Source of the DNA: Pseudomonadota bacterium
GTDB taxonomy: Bacteria; Desulfobacterota; Desulfovibrionia; Desulfovibrionales; Desulfovibrionaceae
Direction: 5' to 3'
Length of the DNA: 25,640 nucleotides
Assembly: GCA_023438245.1 (NCBI GenBank)
Contig: JAEXRD010000102.1
Coordinates: forward strand, 1 to 25,640
The notes under the pieces are model-generated. The model searched no databases. It saw only the letters and a list, made by a program, of their open reading frames with translations, and was not told the DNA's origin. Positions 1 through 7,007 of this stretch are shown here, one piece after another. How positions within the stretch are numbered: position 1 is the first letter of the stretch; the number at the start of each line of letters is the position of its first letter. A program made the position numbers and the translations under genes.

Positions 1-5
1 TCGGG

Positions 6-1301
6 CTAGCGGCCCATCATCTTGGCGATGGTGCCGGGCACGACGATGTCGATGGTCATGACCAGGGTGAGCGCCAGAACGATGGCCACGGTGCCCCAGG
101 CAATGGTGTTGAAGACGGGCCCGTTGACGTACTCGCCCATGAGCTGCTTGTCGTTGATGAGCAGCAGCATGAAGATGAGCACGAAGGGCAGCACCGCGCC
201 GTTGACCACCTGGGAGACGTACATGATGGAGATGAGCGGCGCGTCGGGCAGCAGGATGATGGCGGCGGACACCACGATGATGGAGGTGAACAGCCAGAAG
301 AACTGCGGCGCCTCGCGCAGGTCCTTGTCCACGCCCAGTTCCCAGCCCAGGCCCTCGCAGATGTAGTAGGAGGTCGAGAGGGGCAGCACGCAGGCGGCGA
401 AGAGCGAGGCGTTGAACAGGCCGATGGCGAACAGGCCGGTGGCGTATTCGCCCACCAGGGGGGTGAGCGCCATGGCGGCGTCGGCGGCGGTCTCCACCTG
501 GATTCCGGCCTTGAAGATGGTGGCGGCGCAGGCCACCACGATGAAGAAGGCCACCACGATGGCCATGACGCAGCCCACGAACACGTCCAGGCGCGAAAAG
601 GCGTAGTTCTCCTTGGTGATGCCCTTCTCCACCACGCTGGCCTGCTGGTAGAACTGCATCCAGGGCGCGATGGTGGTGCCGATGACGCCGATCATCATGG
701 TCACGGACCCGGGCGTGATCGTGACGTCCGAGGGGCGCGGGGCCAGGGTGGCGCGCAGCACCTCGCCCCAGTCCGGCCCGGAGACGAAGGCCGCCACCGG
801 GTAGGCGATGTACACCAGGCAGGCCACCAGGAAGACCTTTTCCACGATGCGGTAGGAGCCCTTGACGATGAGCAGCCACACGGCGATGGCGGCCAGCGGC
901 ACGGAGATGTACTTGCTGACGCCGAAGAGCTCCATGCTGGCGGCTATGCCAGCGAATTCGCTGACCGTATTGCCCAGGTTGGTCAAGAGCAGGGCGATCA
1001 TGACGTAGACGGTGATCTTGACCCCGAAGCTCTCGCGGATGAGGTCGGACAGGCCCTTGCCGGTGATGGCGCCCATGCGCGCGCACATCTCCTGCACCAC
1101 GACCAGCGCCACGGTGGTGGGCAGCATCATCCACAACAGGGACATGCCGAACTGGGCCCCGGCCAGGGAATAGGTGGTGATGCCGCCGGCGTCGTTGTCC
1201 ACGTTGGCGGTGATGATGCCCGGCCCCAGCAGGGCCAGGAACATGAATATGTTGCGCCTGTTGAGCTTGCGCAGGGGCGCGACGATGCGTGCTGCGGTCA
1301 T
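6..1301 (-). CDS. Nramp-family divalent metal transporter, possible Mg2+-type (NRMT-like)
   Basis: The 431-residue product is a polytopic membrane protein of the Nramp (SLC11) fold that would import divalent metal across the inner membrane. TM1 begins near residue 20 and carries GPGIITANVDNDAGG, so the canonical metal-binding DPGN of TM1 reads D35-N36-D37-A38. In TM6 the canonical MPH reads A212-P213-W214 within GTTIAPWMQFYQQ. The TM6 methionine is the ligand that gives Nramp proteins their preference for Mn and Fe. Its loss to alanine is a known mark of Nramp-related magnesium transporters, so Mg2+ is a plausible substrate (inference). The gene follows the MgtE-N/CBS gene by only 18 bases on the same strand, which suggests co-transcription. 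The ATG at 1301 is preceded by a purine-rich GAGAGA. The gene is complete, with its stop at 6-8. Fold assignment is firm; substrate is not. Confidence 0.9.
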   Translation of the reverse strand: MTAARIVAPLRKLNRRNIFMFLALLGPGIITANVDNDAGGITTYSLAGAQFGMSLLWMMLPTTVALVVVQEMCARMGAITGKGLSDLIRESFGVKITVYVMIALLLTNLGNTVSEFAGIAASMELFGVSKYISVPLAAIAVWLLIVKGSYRIVEKVFLVACLVYIAYPVAAFVSGPDWGEVLRATLAPRPSDVTITPGSVTMMIGVIGTTIAPWMQFYQQASVVEKGITKENYAFSRLDVFVGCVMAIVVAFFIVVACAATIFKAGIQVETAADAAMALTPLVGEYATGLFAIGLFNASLFAACVLPLSTSYYICEGLGWELGVDKDLREAPQFFWLFTSIIVVSAAIILLPDAPLISIMYVSQVVNGAVLPFVLIFMLLLINDKQLMGEYVNGPVFNTIAWGTVAIVLALTLVMTIDIVVPGTIAKMMGR

Positions 1302-1319
1302 GGTTTCTCTCTCGCCTGG

Positions 1320-2606
1320 CTAGAAGTTGCGCAGAGCCTTGTACTGCTTCCAGCGCAGGGCGAAGGGCAGAAAACGCTCGATGATGTCGTCGGCGGTGAC
1401 GATGCCCGCCATCTTATCTTCCGCGTCCAGCACGGGCACGGCGGCCAGCTTGTATTCCACGACGAGTTCCAGCACCTCTTCCAGGCGGTCGTCCACGTGC
1501 ACGGCCTTGGGGTTGCGGCTCATGATGTCGGACACGGGCTGGTCGGGCCGGGCAAGGAGCAGGCGGCGCAGGCTGGAAACGCCCAGCAGGCGCTCCTGGT
1601 CGTCCAGGGTGTAGATGTAGGAGATGGAGTCCACCTCGCCGCCCAGCAGGCGCACCTGGCGCATGGCGTCCTCCACGGTGGCCTCGGGGTGCACGAACAG
1701 GTACTCGTTGTTCATCAGGCCGCCCGCGGTGTCGTCCTCGTGCTCAAGGAGCTCCTGCACCTTCTCGGCGTCCTCGGGGTCCATGCGGGCCAGCAGGTCC
1801 TGGGCCTTGGCCTCGGGCAGCTCGGCCAGCAGGTCGGCGGCCTCGTCGGGCGGCATCTCCTCCAGCACGTCGGCGGCCTGCTCGCTGTCCAGCTGGGCGA
1901 TGACGCGGCTGGACTCCTCGGGCTCCATCTCGCCCAGGGCCTCGCCCGCGGCCTCCATGTCCAGGGAGTTCAGCACCGCGTGCACGTTCTGCGCGGGCAG
2001 CTGGGAGATGATGTTGGCCAGGTCCGCGGGGTGCAGGTCGGAGAGCTTGTCCTTGGTGACGGTGAGGGTCAGCCCGGAGAGCCGCATGCCCAGGGGCTGC
2101 ACGAACTGCCAGCCGATCTCGTGGCGGCCCAGGGGCTTCTTGAACGCCTCGGCGCAGGCGTCCCAGGCGCGCAGCCAGCCCATGCGCCGCAGGATGCCCC
2201 GGAAGCCCACGTCCACGGCGGCCACGCAGAGCAGCCCGCGCACGATGTTCAGGCGGATGTCGTTGACGCGCACCACGCGCGCGCCGTCCACGTCCACGAT
2301 CTGCTTGTCCAGGATGTCGCGGCGCATGAGGATTTCCTCCTCCGGCGCGGGCAGCTCGGGCAGGTCTTCCAGGGTGGCGGGCTCGCCGCCGATGGACACG
2401 GCCACGTGGTTGAACATGGCCAGCTCGGTCCAGGGCACGCGGCGGGCCACGCGCCCGTGGCGCACCAGCACGTGGGGCACCAGCGGCAAGGGATCGCCGG
2501 GGCTCATGGCCACGTCGCGCAGGGTGCCCAGGCGGCGGCCGGATTGGCTGACAACGGGACGGTCGAGCACGGCGCTGAAGTAGATGTCCGTGGCGAACTG
2601 GTTCAT
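1320..2606 (-). CDS. PRC-barrel-like / MgtE-N / paired CBS domain protein, soluble
   Basis: The 428-residue protein has no membrane segments. Residues 1-150 hold two PRC-barrel-like repeats (GRRLGTLRDV near 23-32; GARVVRVNDI near 108-117). Residues 185-290 form an MgtE-N superhelical domain with repeated acidic L-P-x-E/D motifs (LDSEQAADVLEEMPPDEAA). HEDDTAGGLMNNEYL at 289-303 matches the MgtE linker into the CBS pair, which occupies 304-415 and ends GIVTADDIIERF. In true MgtE this cytoplasmic part binds Mg2+ and gates a C-terminal channel. Here the channel is absent and an Nramp-fold transporter gene follows, so a role as its Mg2+-sensing regulator is likely (inference). The ATG at 2606 has AGGGGGG upstream. 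A longer GTG start at 2699 is possible but would add a low-complexity Arg/Gly-rich N-terminus. Confidence 0.88.
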   Translation of the reverse strand: MNQFATDIYFSAVLDRPVVSQSGRRLGTLRDVAMSPGDPLPLVPHVLVRHGRVARRVPWTELAMFNHVAVSIGGEPATLEDLPELPAPEEEILMRRDILDKQIVDVDGARVVRVNDIRLNIVRGLLCVAAVDVGFRGILRRMGWLRAWDACAEAFKKPLGRHEIGWQFVQPLGMRLSGLTLTVTKDKLSDLHPADLANIISQLPAQNVHAVLNSLDMEAAGEALGEMEPEESSRVIAQLDSEQAADVLEEMPPDEAADLLAELPEAKAQDLLARMDPEDAEKVQELLEHEDDTAGGLMNNEYLFVHPEATVEDAMRQVRLLGGEVDSISYIYTLDDQERLLGVSSLRRLLLARPDQPVSDIMSRNPKAVHVDDRLEEVLELVVEYKLAAVPVLDAEDKMAGIVTADDIIERFLPFALRWKQYKALRNF

Positions 2607-2692
2607 GCGCGCGCCCCCCTGGCCGCAAAAACGGCGCTGGCCGCCAGCGTGGCGGCAGATTTGGGGCAAGCGAGCCGGATGATCGGGGTCAT
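2603..2692 (-). CDS. Candidate 29-residue leader peptide
   Basis: This short frame starts with ATG at 2692, six bases after a consensus AGGAGG, and encodes MTPIIRLACPKSAATLAASA followed by VFAARGARA. Its TGA overlaps the ATG of the MgtE-N/CBS gene in an ATGA arrangement, typical of translational coupling. The ribosome-binding site is clearly better than that of the downstream gene, and the third codon position is mostly G or C. No family is recognised. It could be a regulatory leader or coupling peptide for the metal transport operon, or a chance frame. The alternative reading is that the same AGGAGG serves the in-frame GTG at 2699 of the long gene, but that GTG overlaps the AGGAGG itself and so is badly spaced. 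Confidence 0.4.
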   Translation of the reverse strand: MTPIIRLACPKSAATLAASAVFAARGARA

Positions 2693-3039
2693 CGGCCACC
2701 TCCTGGATGCGAAACCGCCTGCGTGGGGCGGCTGTCGCGTCGTGGGCGGCCTGGTGCGGTGGGCGCTAGGCGGCGGGCGCGAGCAGGCCCGGGTGCGGGC
2801 AGCTCAGGGCTGAGTGAAGTAAAACGTCTTGCGAAGTGAAGCGTTTACTACTGTACGGGTCGTCCATTTTTCCCTCTGGGCGGTTTGTATAAGCCGCCCA
2901 AGCCCTACGTCGGTGGGTGACGCCAGTCAACCCGGAAACGCGGGCGGTTTTGCGACAATCTCGCGCCGCGCGAAGAGCCAGGGCCCGCCCCCCGAACATG
3001 GAGGGCGGAACCAGGGCCTTGCCGCGTACGGGCGGCGCG
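2693..3039. other. Intergenic region between tatA and the metal transport operon
   Basis: These 347 bases lie between two leftward genes and are the probable 5' region of the metal transport operon. I find no convincing gene. One 33-codon minus-strand frame, MDDPYSSKRF onward from 2867 to 2766, has an AGAGGG four bases before its ATG but resembles no protein I know. A 22-base palindrome lies at 2878-2899. I did not recognise an M-box, yybP-ykoY or other known metal riboswitch by eye. No clear -35/-10 pair is visible for the operon. Confidence 0.5.
2878..2899. repeat. 22-base inverted repeat upstream of metal transport operon
   Basis: The arms GGGCGG and CCGCCC flank a 10-base centre containing TTTGTATAAG. 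On the minus strand TT and AA can extend the stem past one mismatch, leaving the loop ATAC. The repeat is about 190 bases before the leader ATG. It could be an operator or an RNA hairpin in the leader. Confidence 0.35.
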
Positions 3040-3222
3040 CTATTTCTTGGTTTCGGTGGTCTGCTGGCTCGGCTCTGCGACGCCGTCCAGGCCCTTGCGA
3101 AGCTCGCGGATGCTCTTGCCGATGCTGGCGCCGAGCTGCGGGAGCTTGCTGGGGCCGAACACGAGCAGGGCGATGACCAGGACCAGCAGCAGATGCGAAG
3201 GCTGGAGAAGCTGTCCGAACAT
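3040..3222 (-). CDS. tatA: Twin-arginine translocase subunit TatA
   Basis: The 60-residue protein has one N-terminal membrane helix (about residues 9-22), the invariant F22-G23 hinge, the family motif FGPSKLPQLG and an amphipathic helix (GASIGKSIRELRKGL), then a short polar tail ending KK. This is the TatA/E pattern. TatB is usually longer with an acidic, proline-rich tail. TatA oligomers form the pore through which folded proteins leave the cytoplasm, and HynB in this window carries a Tat signal and is a likely client. AAGGAGG lies just ahead of the ATG at 3222. No tatB or tatC is adjacent. The gene is about 200 bases beyond ruvB on the same strand, and the gap holds no other gene that I can see. 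Confidence 0.9.
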   Translation of the reverse strand: MFGQLLQPSHLLLVLVIALLVFGPSKLPQLGASIGKSIRELRKGLDGVAEPSQQTTETKK

Positions 3223-3423
3223 GGCGGTTCCTCCTTGTTCCCGTGGAGCGGGCGACCGCGAAAGCAGGGCCGGGCCAGGGGAGGGTTTTCTCGCCGGAGG
3301 GGTTCTCGGCGACCGGTTCGGTGTGTCTATTCTGGCGGCGGGGCGCTCATTGCTCCGGGCCGCCTTGCCTCCCGGACGGTCCCGACGGGGACACCCTGGG
3401 CGGCTTCACACGCTTGCCACGCC

Positions 3424-4425
3424 TTACAGCGTCCCGTCGCCGCCGTCAAGGCGCATCTTGAGGTGCTGGTAGGCCTTGGCCGTGGCCACGCGCCCGCGCG
3501 GGGTGCGCTTGATGAACCCGCACTGGATGAGGAACGGCTCGTAGATGTCCTCAATGGTGCGGGCCTCCTCGGAGCAGGCCACGGCGATGGTCTTGACGCC
3601 CACGGGGCCGCCGCTGAACTGGTTGACGATGAGCGAGAGGATTTTCCGGTCCATCTGGTCCAGACCGAAGGGGTCCACGTCCAGCTTGTCCAGGCTCTCC
3701 TCGGCCAGGCGCTTGTCCACCTCGGCCTTGCCCTGCACCACGGCGTAGTCGCGCACGCGCCTGAGGAGCCGCCCGGCGATGCGCGGGGTGCCGCGGGAGC
3801 GCTTGCCGATGGCCCAGGCCCCCTCCTCCGTCACCCCGATGCCCAGGATGCCCGCCGCGCGCTTGACGATGCGCGAGAGCTCCTCCGGCGAGTAGAACTC
3901 CAGCCGGAACACGCAGCCGAAGCGGTCGCGCAGGGGCGAGGTCAAGAGCCCGATGCGCGTGGTGGCGCCGACGAGCGTGAAGGGTTCCAGGTCGATCTTC
4001 ACCGTGCGCGCCCCCGGGCCCTGGCCGATGATGAGGTCGATCTTGAAGTCTTCCATGGCCGGGTAGAGGATTTCCTCCACGCTGGCGGGCATGCGGTGGA
4101 TCTCGTCGATGAACAGGATGTCGTGGCGCGAAAGATTGGTGAGGATGGCCGCCAGGTCGCCCACGCGCTCCAGCACGGGGCCGGAGGTGGACACCATGTT
4201 CACGCCCAGCTCGCTGGCCATGATCTGCGCCAGCGTGGTCTTGCCCAGGCCGGGATTGCCGGAGAACAGCGTGTGGTCCAGGGCCTTGCCGCGCTCCTTG
4301 GCGGCCTGGATGAACACCGAGAGGTTGGCGCGCACGTCCTCCTGGCCGATGAAGTCGCCCAGGCGCTGGGGGCGGACGGTGTCGTCGGCCTGATTGGACG
4401 GGGTCTTCTTCAGCGCGTCGCTCAT
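3424..4425 (-). CDS. ruvB: Holliday junction branch migration ATPase RuvB
   Basis: The 333-residue AAA+ motor is of normal length for RuvB. It shows Walker A GNPGLGKTT (56-64), Walker B LFIDEIHR (104-111), the sensor-1 segment GATTRIGLLTSPLRDRFG, and the C-terminal winged-helix domain with QCGFIKRTPRGR. Two hexameric rings pump duplex DNA through the RuvA-bound four-way junction during recombinational repair. It is the third gene of the ruvC-ruvA-ruvB series and follows ruvA by nine bases. The ATG at 4425 has AAGGGGG nearby. Nothing about it is unusual. Confidence 0.98.
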   Translation of the reverse strand: MSDALKKTPSNQADDTVRPQRLGDFIGQEDVRANLSVFIQAAKERGKALDHTLFSGNPGLGKTTLAQIMASELGVNMVSTSGPVLERVGDLAAILTNLSRHDILFIDEIHRMPASVEEILYPAMEDFKIDLIIGQGPGARTVKIDLEPFTLVGATTRIGLLTSPLRDRFGCVFRLEFYSPEELSRIVKRAAGILGIGVTEEGAWAIGKRSRGTPRIAGRLLRRVRDYAVVQGKAEVDKRLAEESLDKLDVDPFGLDQMDRKILSLIVNQFSGGPVGVKTIAVACSEEARTIEDIYEPFLIQCGFIKRTPRGRVATAKAYQHLKMRLDGGDGTL

Positions 4426-4434
4426 GGCGCCCCC

Positions 4435-5046
4435 TTAGGATTTGGCCGCGGCTATCTTCTTCAGGGCCACGCGGATGGCCGAGGAGGCGTCGATGTCCGG
4501 CTCGGCCTCGAAGATCTCCTTGACCATGGGCCGGGCCTCGTCCTCGGTATAGCCCAGGGCCTTCATTCCCGCCAGGGCGTCGAAGTACTCGCCCTGGGGC
4601 GCGCTTTGCGGCGTGGCGCAGAGCGTCGGCCCGGTCTTGATGCCGGTGACCTTGTCCTTGAGCTTCCACATGATCTCCCGCGCGCTCTTGGGGCCGATGC
4701 CGGGCACGGTGGCCAGCATGTCGGCGTCCTCGCGCAGCACCAGCTCGCGCAGGTGCTCCGGGGAAAAGTGCGAAAGGATGGACAGGGCCTTTTTCGGCCC
4801 CAGCTTCTCGATGCCGATGAGCAGGCGGAACAGGTCGCGGTCGTCGCGGGTGGCGAAGCCGTAGAGGTCGTGGGCGTCCTCGCGCACGATCATGTGCGCG
4901 TACAGCTGCACCTCCCCGCCCTTCTGGGGCAGGGCCATCAGCGCGGTGGAAGGCAGGGCCAGCTCGTAGCCCACGCCGCCGGGGGTGACGACGGTGCAGC
5001 CCTTGCCGGTCATCTCCAGCAGGCGGCCCTCGATGTATGCGATCAT
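4435..5046 (-). CDS. ruvA: Holliday junction-binding protein RuvA
   Basis: The 203-residue protein has the family start MIAYIEGRLLE, an N-terminal OB fold, and two helix-hairpin-helix motifs (IGIEKLGPKKALSIL and TVPGIGPKSAREIMWKLKD). The C-terminal three-helix domain III contacts RuvB (LAGMKALGYTEDEAR). Tetramers bind and hold the four-way junction open for RuvB. The ATG overlaps the ruvC stop by four bases, consistent with translational coupling. Confidence 0.97.
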   Translation of the reverse strand: MIAYIEGRLLEMTGKGCTVVTPGGVGYELALPSTALMALPQKGGEVQLYAHMIVREDAHDLYGFATRDDRDLFRLLIGIEKLGPKKALSILSHFSPEHLRELVLREDADMLATVPGIGPKSAREIMWKLKDKVTGIKTGPTLCATPQSAPQGEYFDALAGMKALGYTEDEARPMVKEIFEAEPDIDASSAIRVALKKIAAAKS

Positions 5047-5552
5047 GGCCGCCCTCCCGCGAGCTTGCGCATCCTGCGCTGGTTCAGGTGGCAGATGGCC
5101 ACGGCCAGGGCGTCGGAGGCGTCCAGCGCCCAGTCGGGCTTTTTCACGCCCAGGATCTGCGCCACCATGAAGGCCACCTGCTCTTTCTCGGCCCGGCCCG
5201 CGCCCACGATGGTCTTCTTGACCAGGGTGGGCGCGTAGTCGGCCACGGTGAGGCCCGCCACGGCGCAGGCGGCCATGGCCGCCCCGCGCGCCTGCCCCAG
5301 CTTGATGGCCGAGCCGGTGTTCTTGGACACGAAGACGCTCTCGATGGCGGCCTCGGTGGGGCCGTGCTCGGCGATGAGCGCGGCCACCCGGCTGTAGATG
5401 GTGCCCAGCCGGGCGGCCATGTCGCCGCCGGAGGGGGTGCGGATGGTGCCCACGGCGATGAGCTCGGCGCGGCCGCTTGACTCGCGCACCACCCCGTAGC
5501 CGGTGACCTGGCTTCCGGGGTCCAGCCCGATGACCGCCACGGGCCCGGACAC
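5043..5552 (-). CDS. ruvC: Holliday junction resolvase RuvC
   Basis: The 169-residue endonuclease has the RNase H-like fold and the four acidic catalytic residues with family spacing: D11 in GLDPGS, E71 in AAIESVF, and D144 and D147 in DASDALAVAICH. It cuts RuvAB-bound Holliday junctions. The start is a GTG at 5552, two bases after the yebC stop, so the two genes are very likely co-transcribed. Length and motifs are normal. Confidence 0.97.
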   Translation of the reverse strand: MSGPVAVIGLDPGSQVTGYGVVRESSGRAELIAVGTIRTPSGGDMAARLGTIYSRVAALIAEHGPTEAAIESVFVSKNTGSAIKLGQARGAAMAACAVAGLTVADYAPTLVKKTIVGAGRAEKEQVAFMVAQILGVKKPDWALDASDALAVAICHLNQRRMRKLAGGRP

Positions 5553-5554
5553 GC

Positions 5555-6298
5555 CTACCCCAGCTGGTCCATGACCTCGTCGGAGAAGTCGGCGGTGACG
5601 TAGACGTTCTGCACGTCCTCGTTCTCCTCCAGGTTCTCCATGAGGTTCATGACCTTGCGGGCGATTTCGGCGTCCACGGGAGTCAGGTTCTTGGGCAGCA
5701 TGGTCAGCTCGGAGTTCTCCGGGGCGATGCCGGCCTCCTCGAAGGCCTTCTCAACGGCGGAGTAGTTCTCCGGCAGGACGCGCACCTCGATGCTGTCCTC
5801 CTCGACCACCACGTCGTCGGCCCCGGCGTCCAGGGCGATCTCCATGACCTGGTCCTCGGTGACCTTGGCCGGGTCGAAGGTGAGCACGCCGCGCTTGTCG
5901 AACATCCAGGCCACGCTGCCGGGCTCGCCCATGTTGCCGCCGCCCTTGCTGATGATGTGGCGGACCTCGGCGATGGTGCGGTTCTTGTTGTCGGTGGCCA
6001 CCTCGACCAGCATGGCCACGCCGCCGGGGGCGTAGCCTTCGTACATCATTTCGTTGATGTCGCCGCCCGCCAGCTCGCCGGTGCCCTTCTTGATGGCCTG
6101 GTCGATCTTGTCGTTGGGCATGTTGGCGGCCTTGGCCTTGGCGATGACGTTGCGCAGGGTGGCGTTCATATTGGGATCGCCGCCGCCCTTGGCCGCCAGG
6201 ATGATGTCTTTGGTGACCTTGGTGAACACCTTGCCGCGCTTGGCGTCGGTCTTGGCCTTGGCGCGCTTGATGGTGGCCCATTTGCTATGTCCGGACAT
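5555..6298 (-). CDS. yebC: YebC/PmpR-family regulator / translation factor
   Basis: The 247-residue protein has the family start MSGHSKWATIKRAKAK and the central MYEGYAPGGVAMLVEVATDN and RTIAEVRHIISKGGGN signatures. It is full length. Members were described as DNA-binding regulators, including of ruv genes. Some bacterial members are now known to help ribosomes through proline-rich stretches, so the label of transcription factor is not certain. GGAGG precedes the ATG. Placement directly before ruvC is widely conserved. Confidence 0.95.
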   Translation of the reverse strand: MSGHSKWATIKRAKAKTDAKRGKVFTKVTKDIILAAKGGGDPNMNATLRNVIAKAKAANMPNDKIDQAIKKGTGELAGGDINEMMYEGYAPGGVAMLVEVATDNKNRTIAEVRHIISKGGGNMGEPGSVAWMFDKRGVLTFDPAKVTEDQVMEIALDAGADDVVVEEDSIEVRVLPENYSAVEKAFEEAGIAPENSELTMLPKNLTPVDAEIARKVMNLMENLEENEDVQNVYVTADFSDEVMDQLG

Positions 6299-6352
6299 GA
6301 AACCTCCGAAGAAATATGAAATTCGGGCGCAAGGCCCGCGGAACCGTTCTTT

Positions 6353-6952
6353 TTAGCCCATTTCGCCCCGAAAGCCAAGTCCAACGATAAAGGTCTCCTT
6401 GGATTCCGCGCGCGAACTTTTGGGCTTGAAGCCCCGGACTTTCTCGAAATATTCCCTCAGCGAGTCCTGGAAGCCCTTGGCGTCCGGCCCCTCGAAGATC
6501 TTGGCCACGAAGTTGCCGCCGGGCTTGAGCCGCCGCAGGGCCACGTCGCGCGCGCGCTCGCACAGCTCCAGGCTGCGCGCCTGGTCCGTGAACTTGTGGC
6601 CCGTGGTGCGCGGGGCCATGTCGCTCATGACGAAGTCGAAGGGCATGAGCGGCTCCATGAGCGCCAGCAGTTCCGGGCTGTCCTCGAAGGCGTCGTGCAC
6701 CAGGAAGGTCACGTTGTCCGGAAACTCCTGGTCCGTGGTCTGGATGTCCAGGGCCAGCACGCGCCCGCCCTGCCCCACCTTCTTGGCGGCGAAGAGCGTC
6801 CAGGAGCCCGGGGCCGCGCCCAGGTCCATGACCTTCATGCCGGGGCCGAGCAGATGGAACTTCTGGTCCAGCTCCTGCAACTTGTATACGCTGCGGGCAG
6901 GATAATTTTCCGCCTTGGCGCGCTTGAAATAATGGTCCTGATATTGTTTCAT
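6353..6952 (-). CDS. rlmE: 23S rRNA (uridine-2'-O)-methyltransferase RlmE (FtsJ/RrmJ)
   Basis: The 199-residue SAM-dependent enzyme methylates the 2'-O of the A-loop uridine (U2552 in E. coli) in the large ribosomal subunit. The SAM motif is VMDLGAAPGSW (41-51). The K-D-K-E catalytic set is visible: K24 in SVYKLQE, D111 in MSDMAP, K151 in NFVAKIFEG, and a C-terminal glutamate in RAESKETF. I chose the ATG at 6952, which has GCAGGA eight bases upstream. A GTG and another ATG lie 18-21 bases further up without a well-spaced ribosome-binding site. It ends 54 bases before yebC and may head this operon. Confidence 0.95.
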   Translation of the reverse strand: MKQYQDHYFKRAKAENYPARSVYKLQELDQKFHLLGPGMKVMDLGAAPGSWTLFAAKKVGQGGRVLALDIQTTDQEFPDNVTFLVHDAFEDSPELLALMEPLMPFDFVMSDMAPRTTGHKFTDQARSLELCERARDVALRRLKPGGNFVAKIFEGPDAKGFQDSLREYFEKVRGFKPKSSRAESKETFIVGLGFRGEMG

Positions 6953-7007
6953 GGGGCCGTCCTGCCGCATCACCTAGCGCAAACCGCAATTCTTGCCAAG
7001 GAGCACC

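Noticed and set aside
1497..2813. 438-codon plus-strand frame rich in His, Gly, Val and Gln
   Set aside because: It is the antisense shadow of the MgtE-N/CBS gene. Composition is low-complexity and no motif is visible.
2766..2867. 33-codon minus-strand frame with AGAGGG near its ATG
   Set aside because: No recognisable product, ribosome-binding site rather close, and the frame lies in a region better read as untranslated leader. Not listed as a gene.
2917..5238. 773-codon plus-strand frame
   Set aside because: It runs antisense across tatA, ruvB and ruvA, all firmly identified. Long stop-free antisense frames are expected at this GC content.
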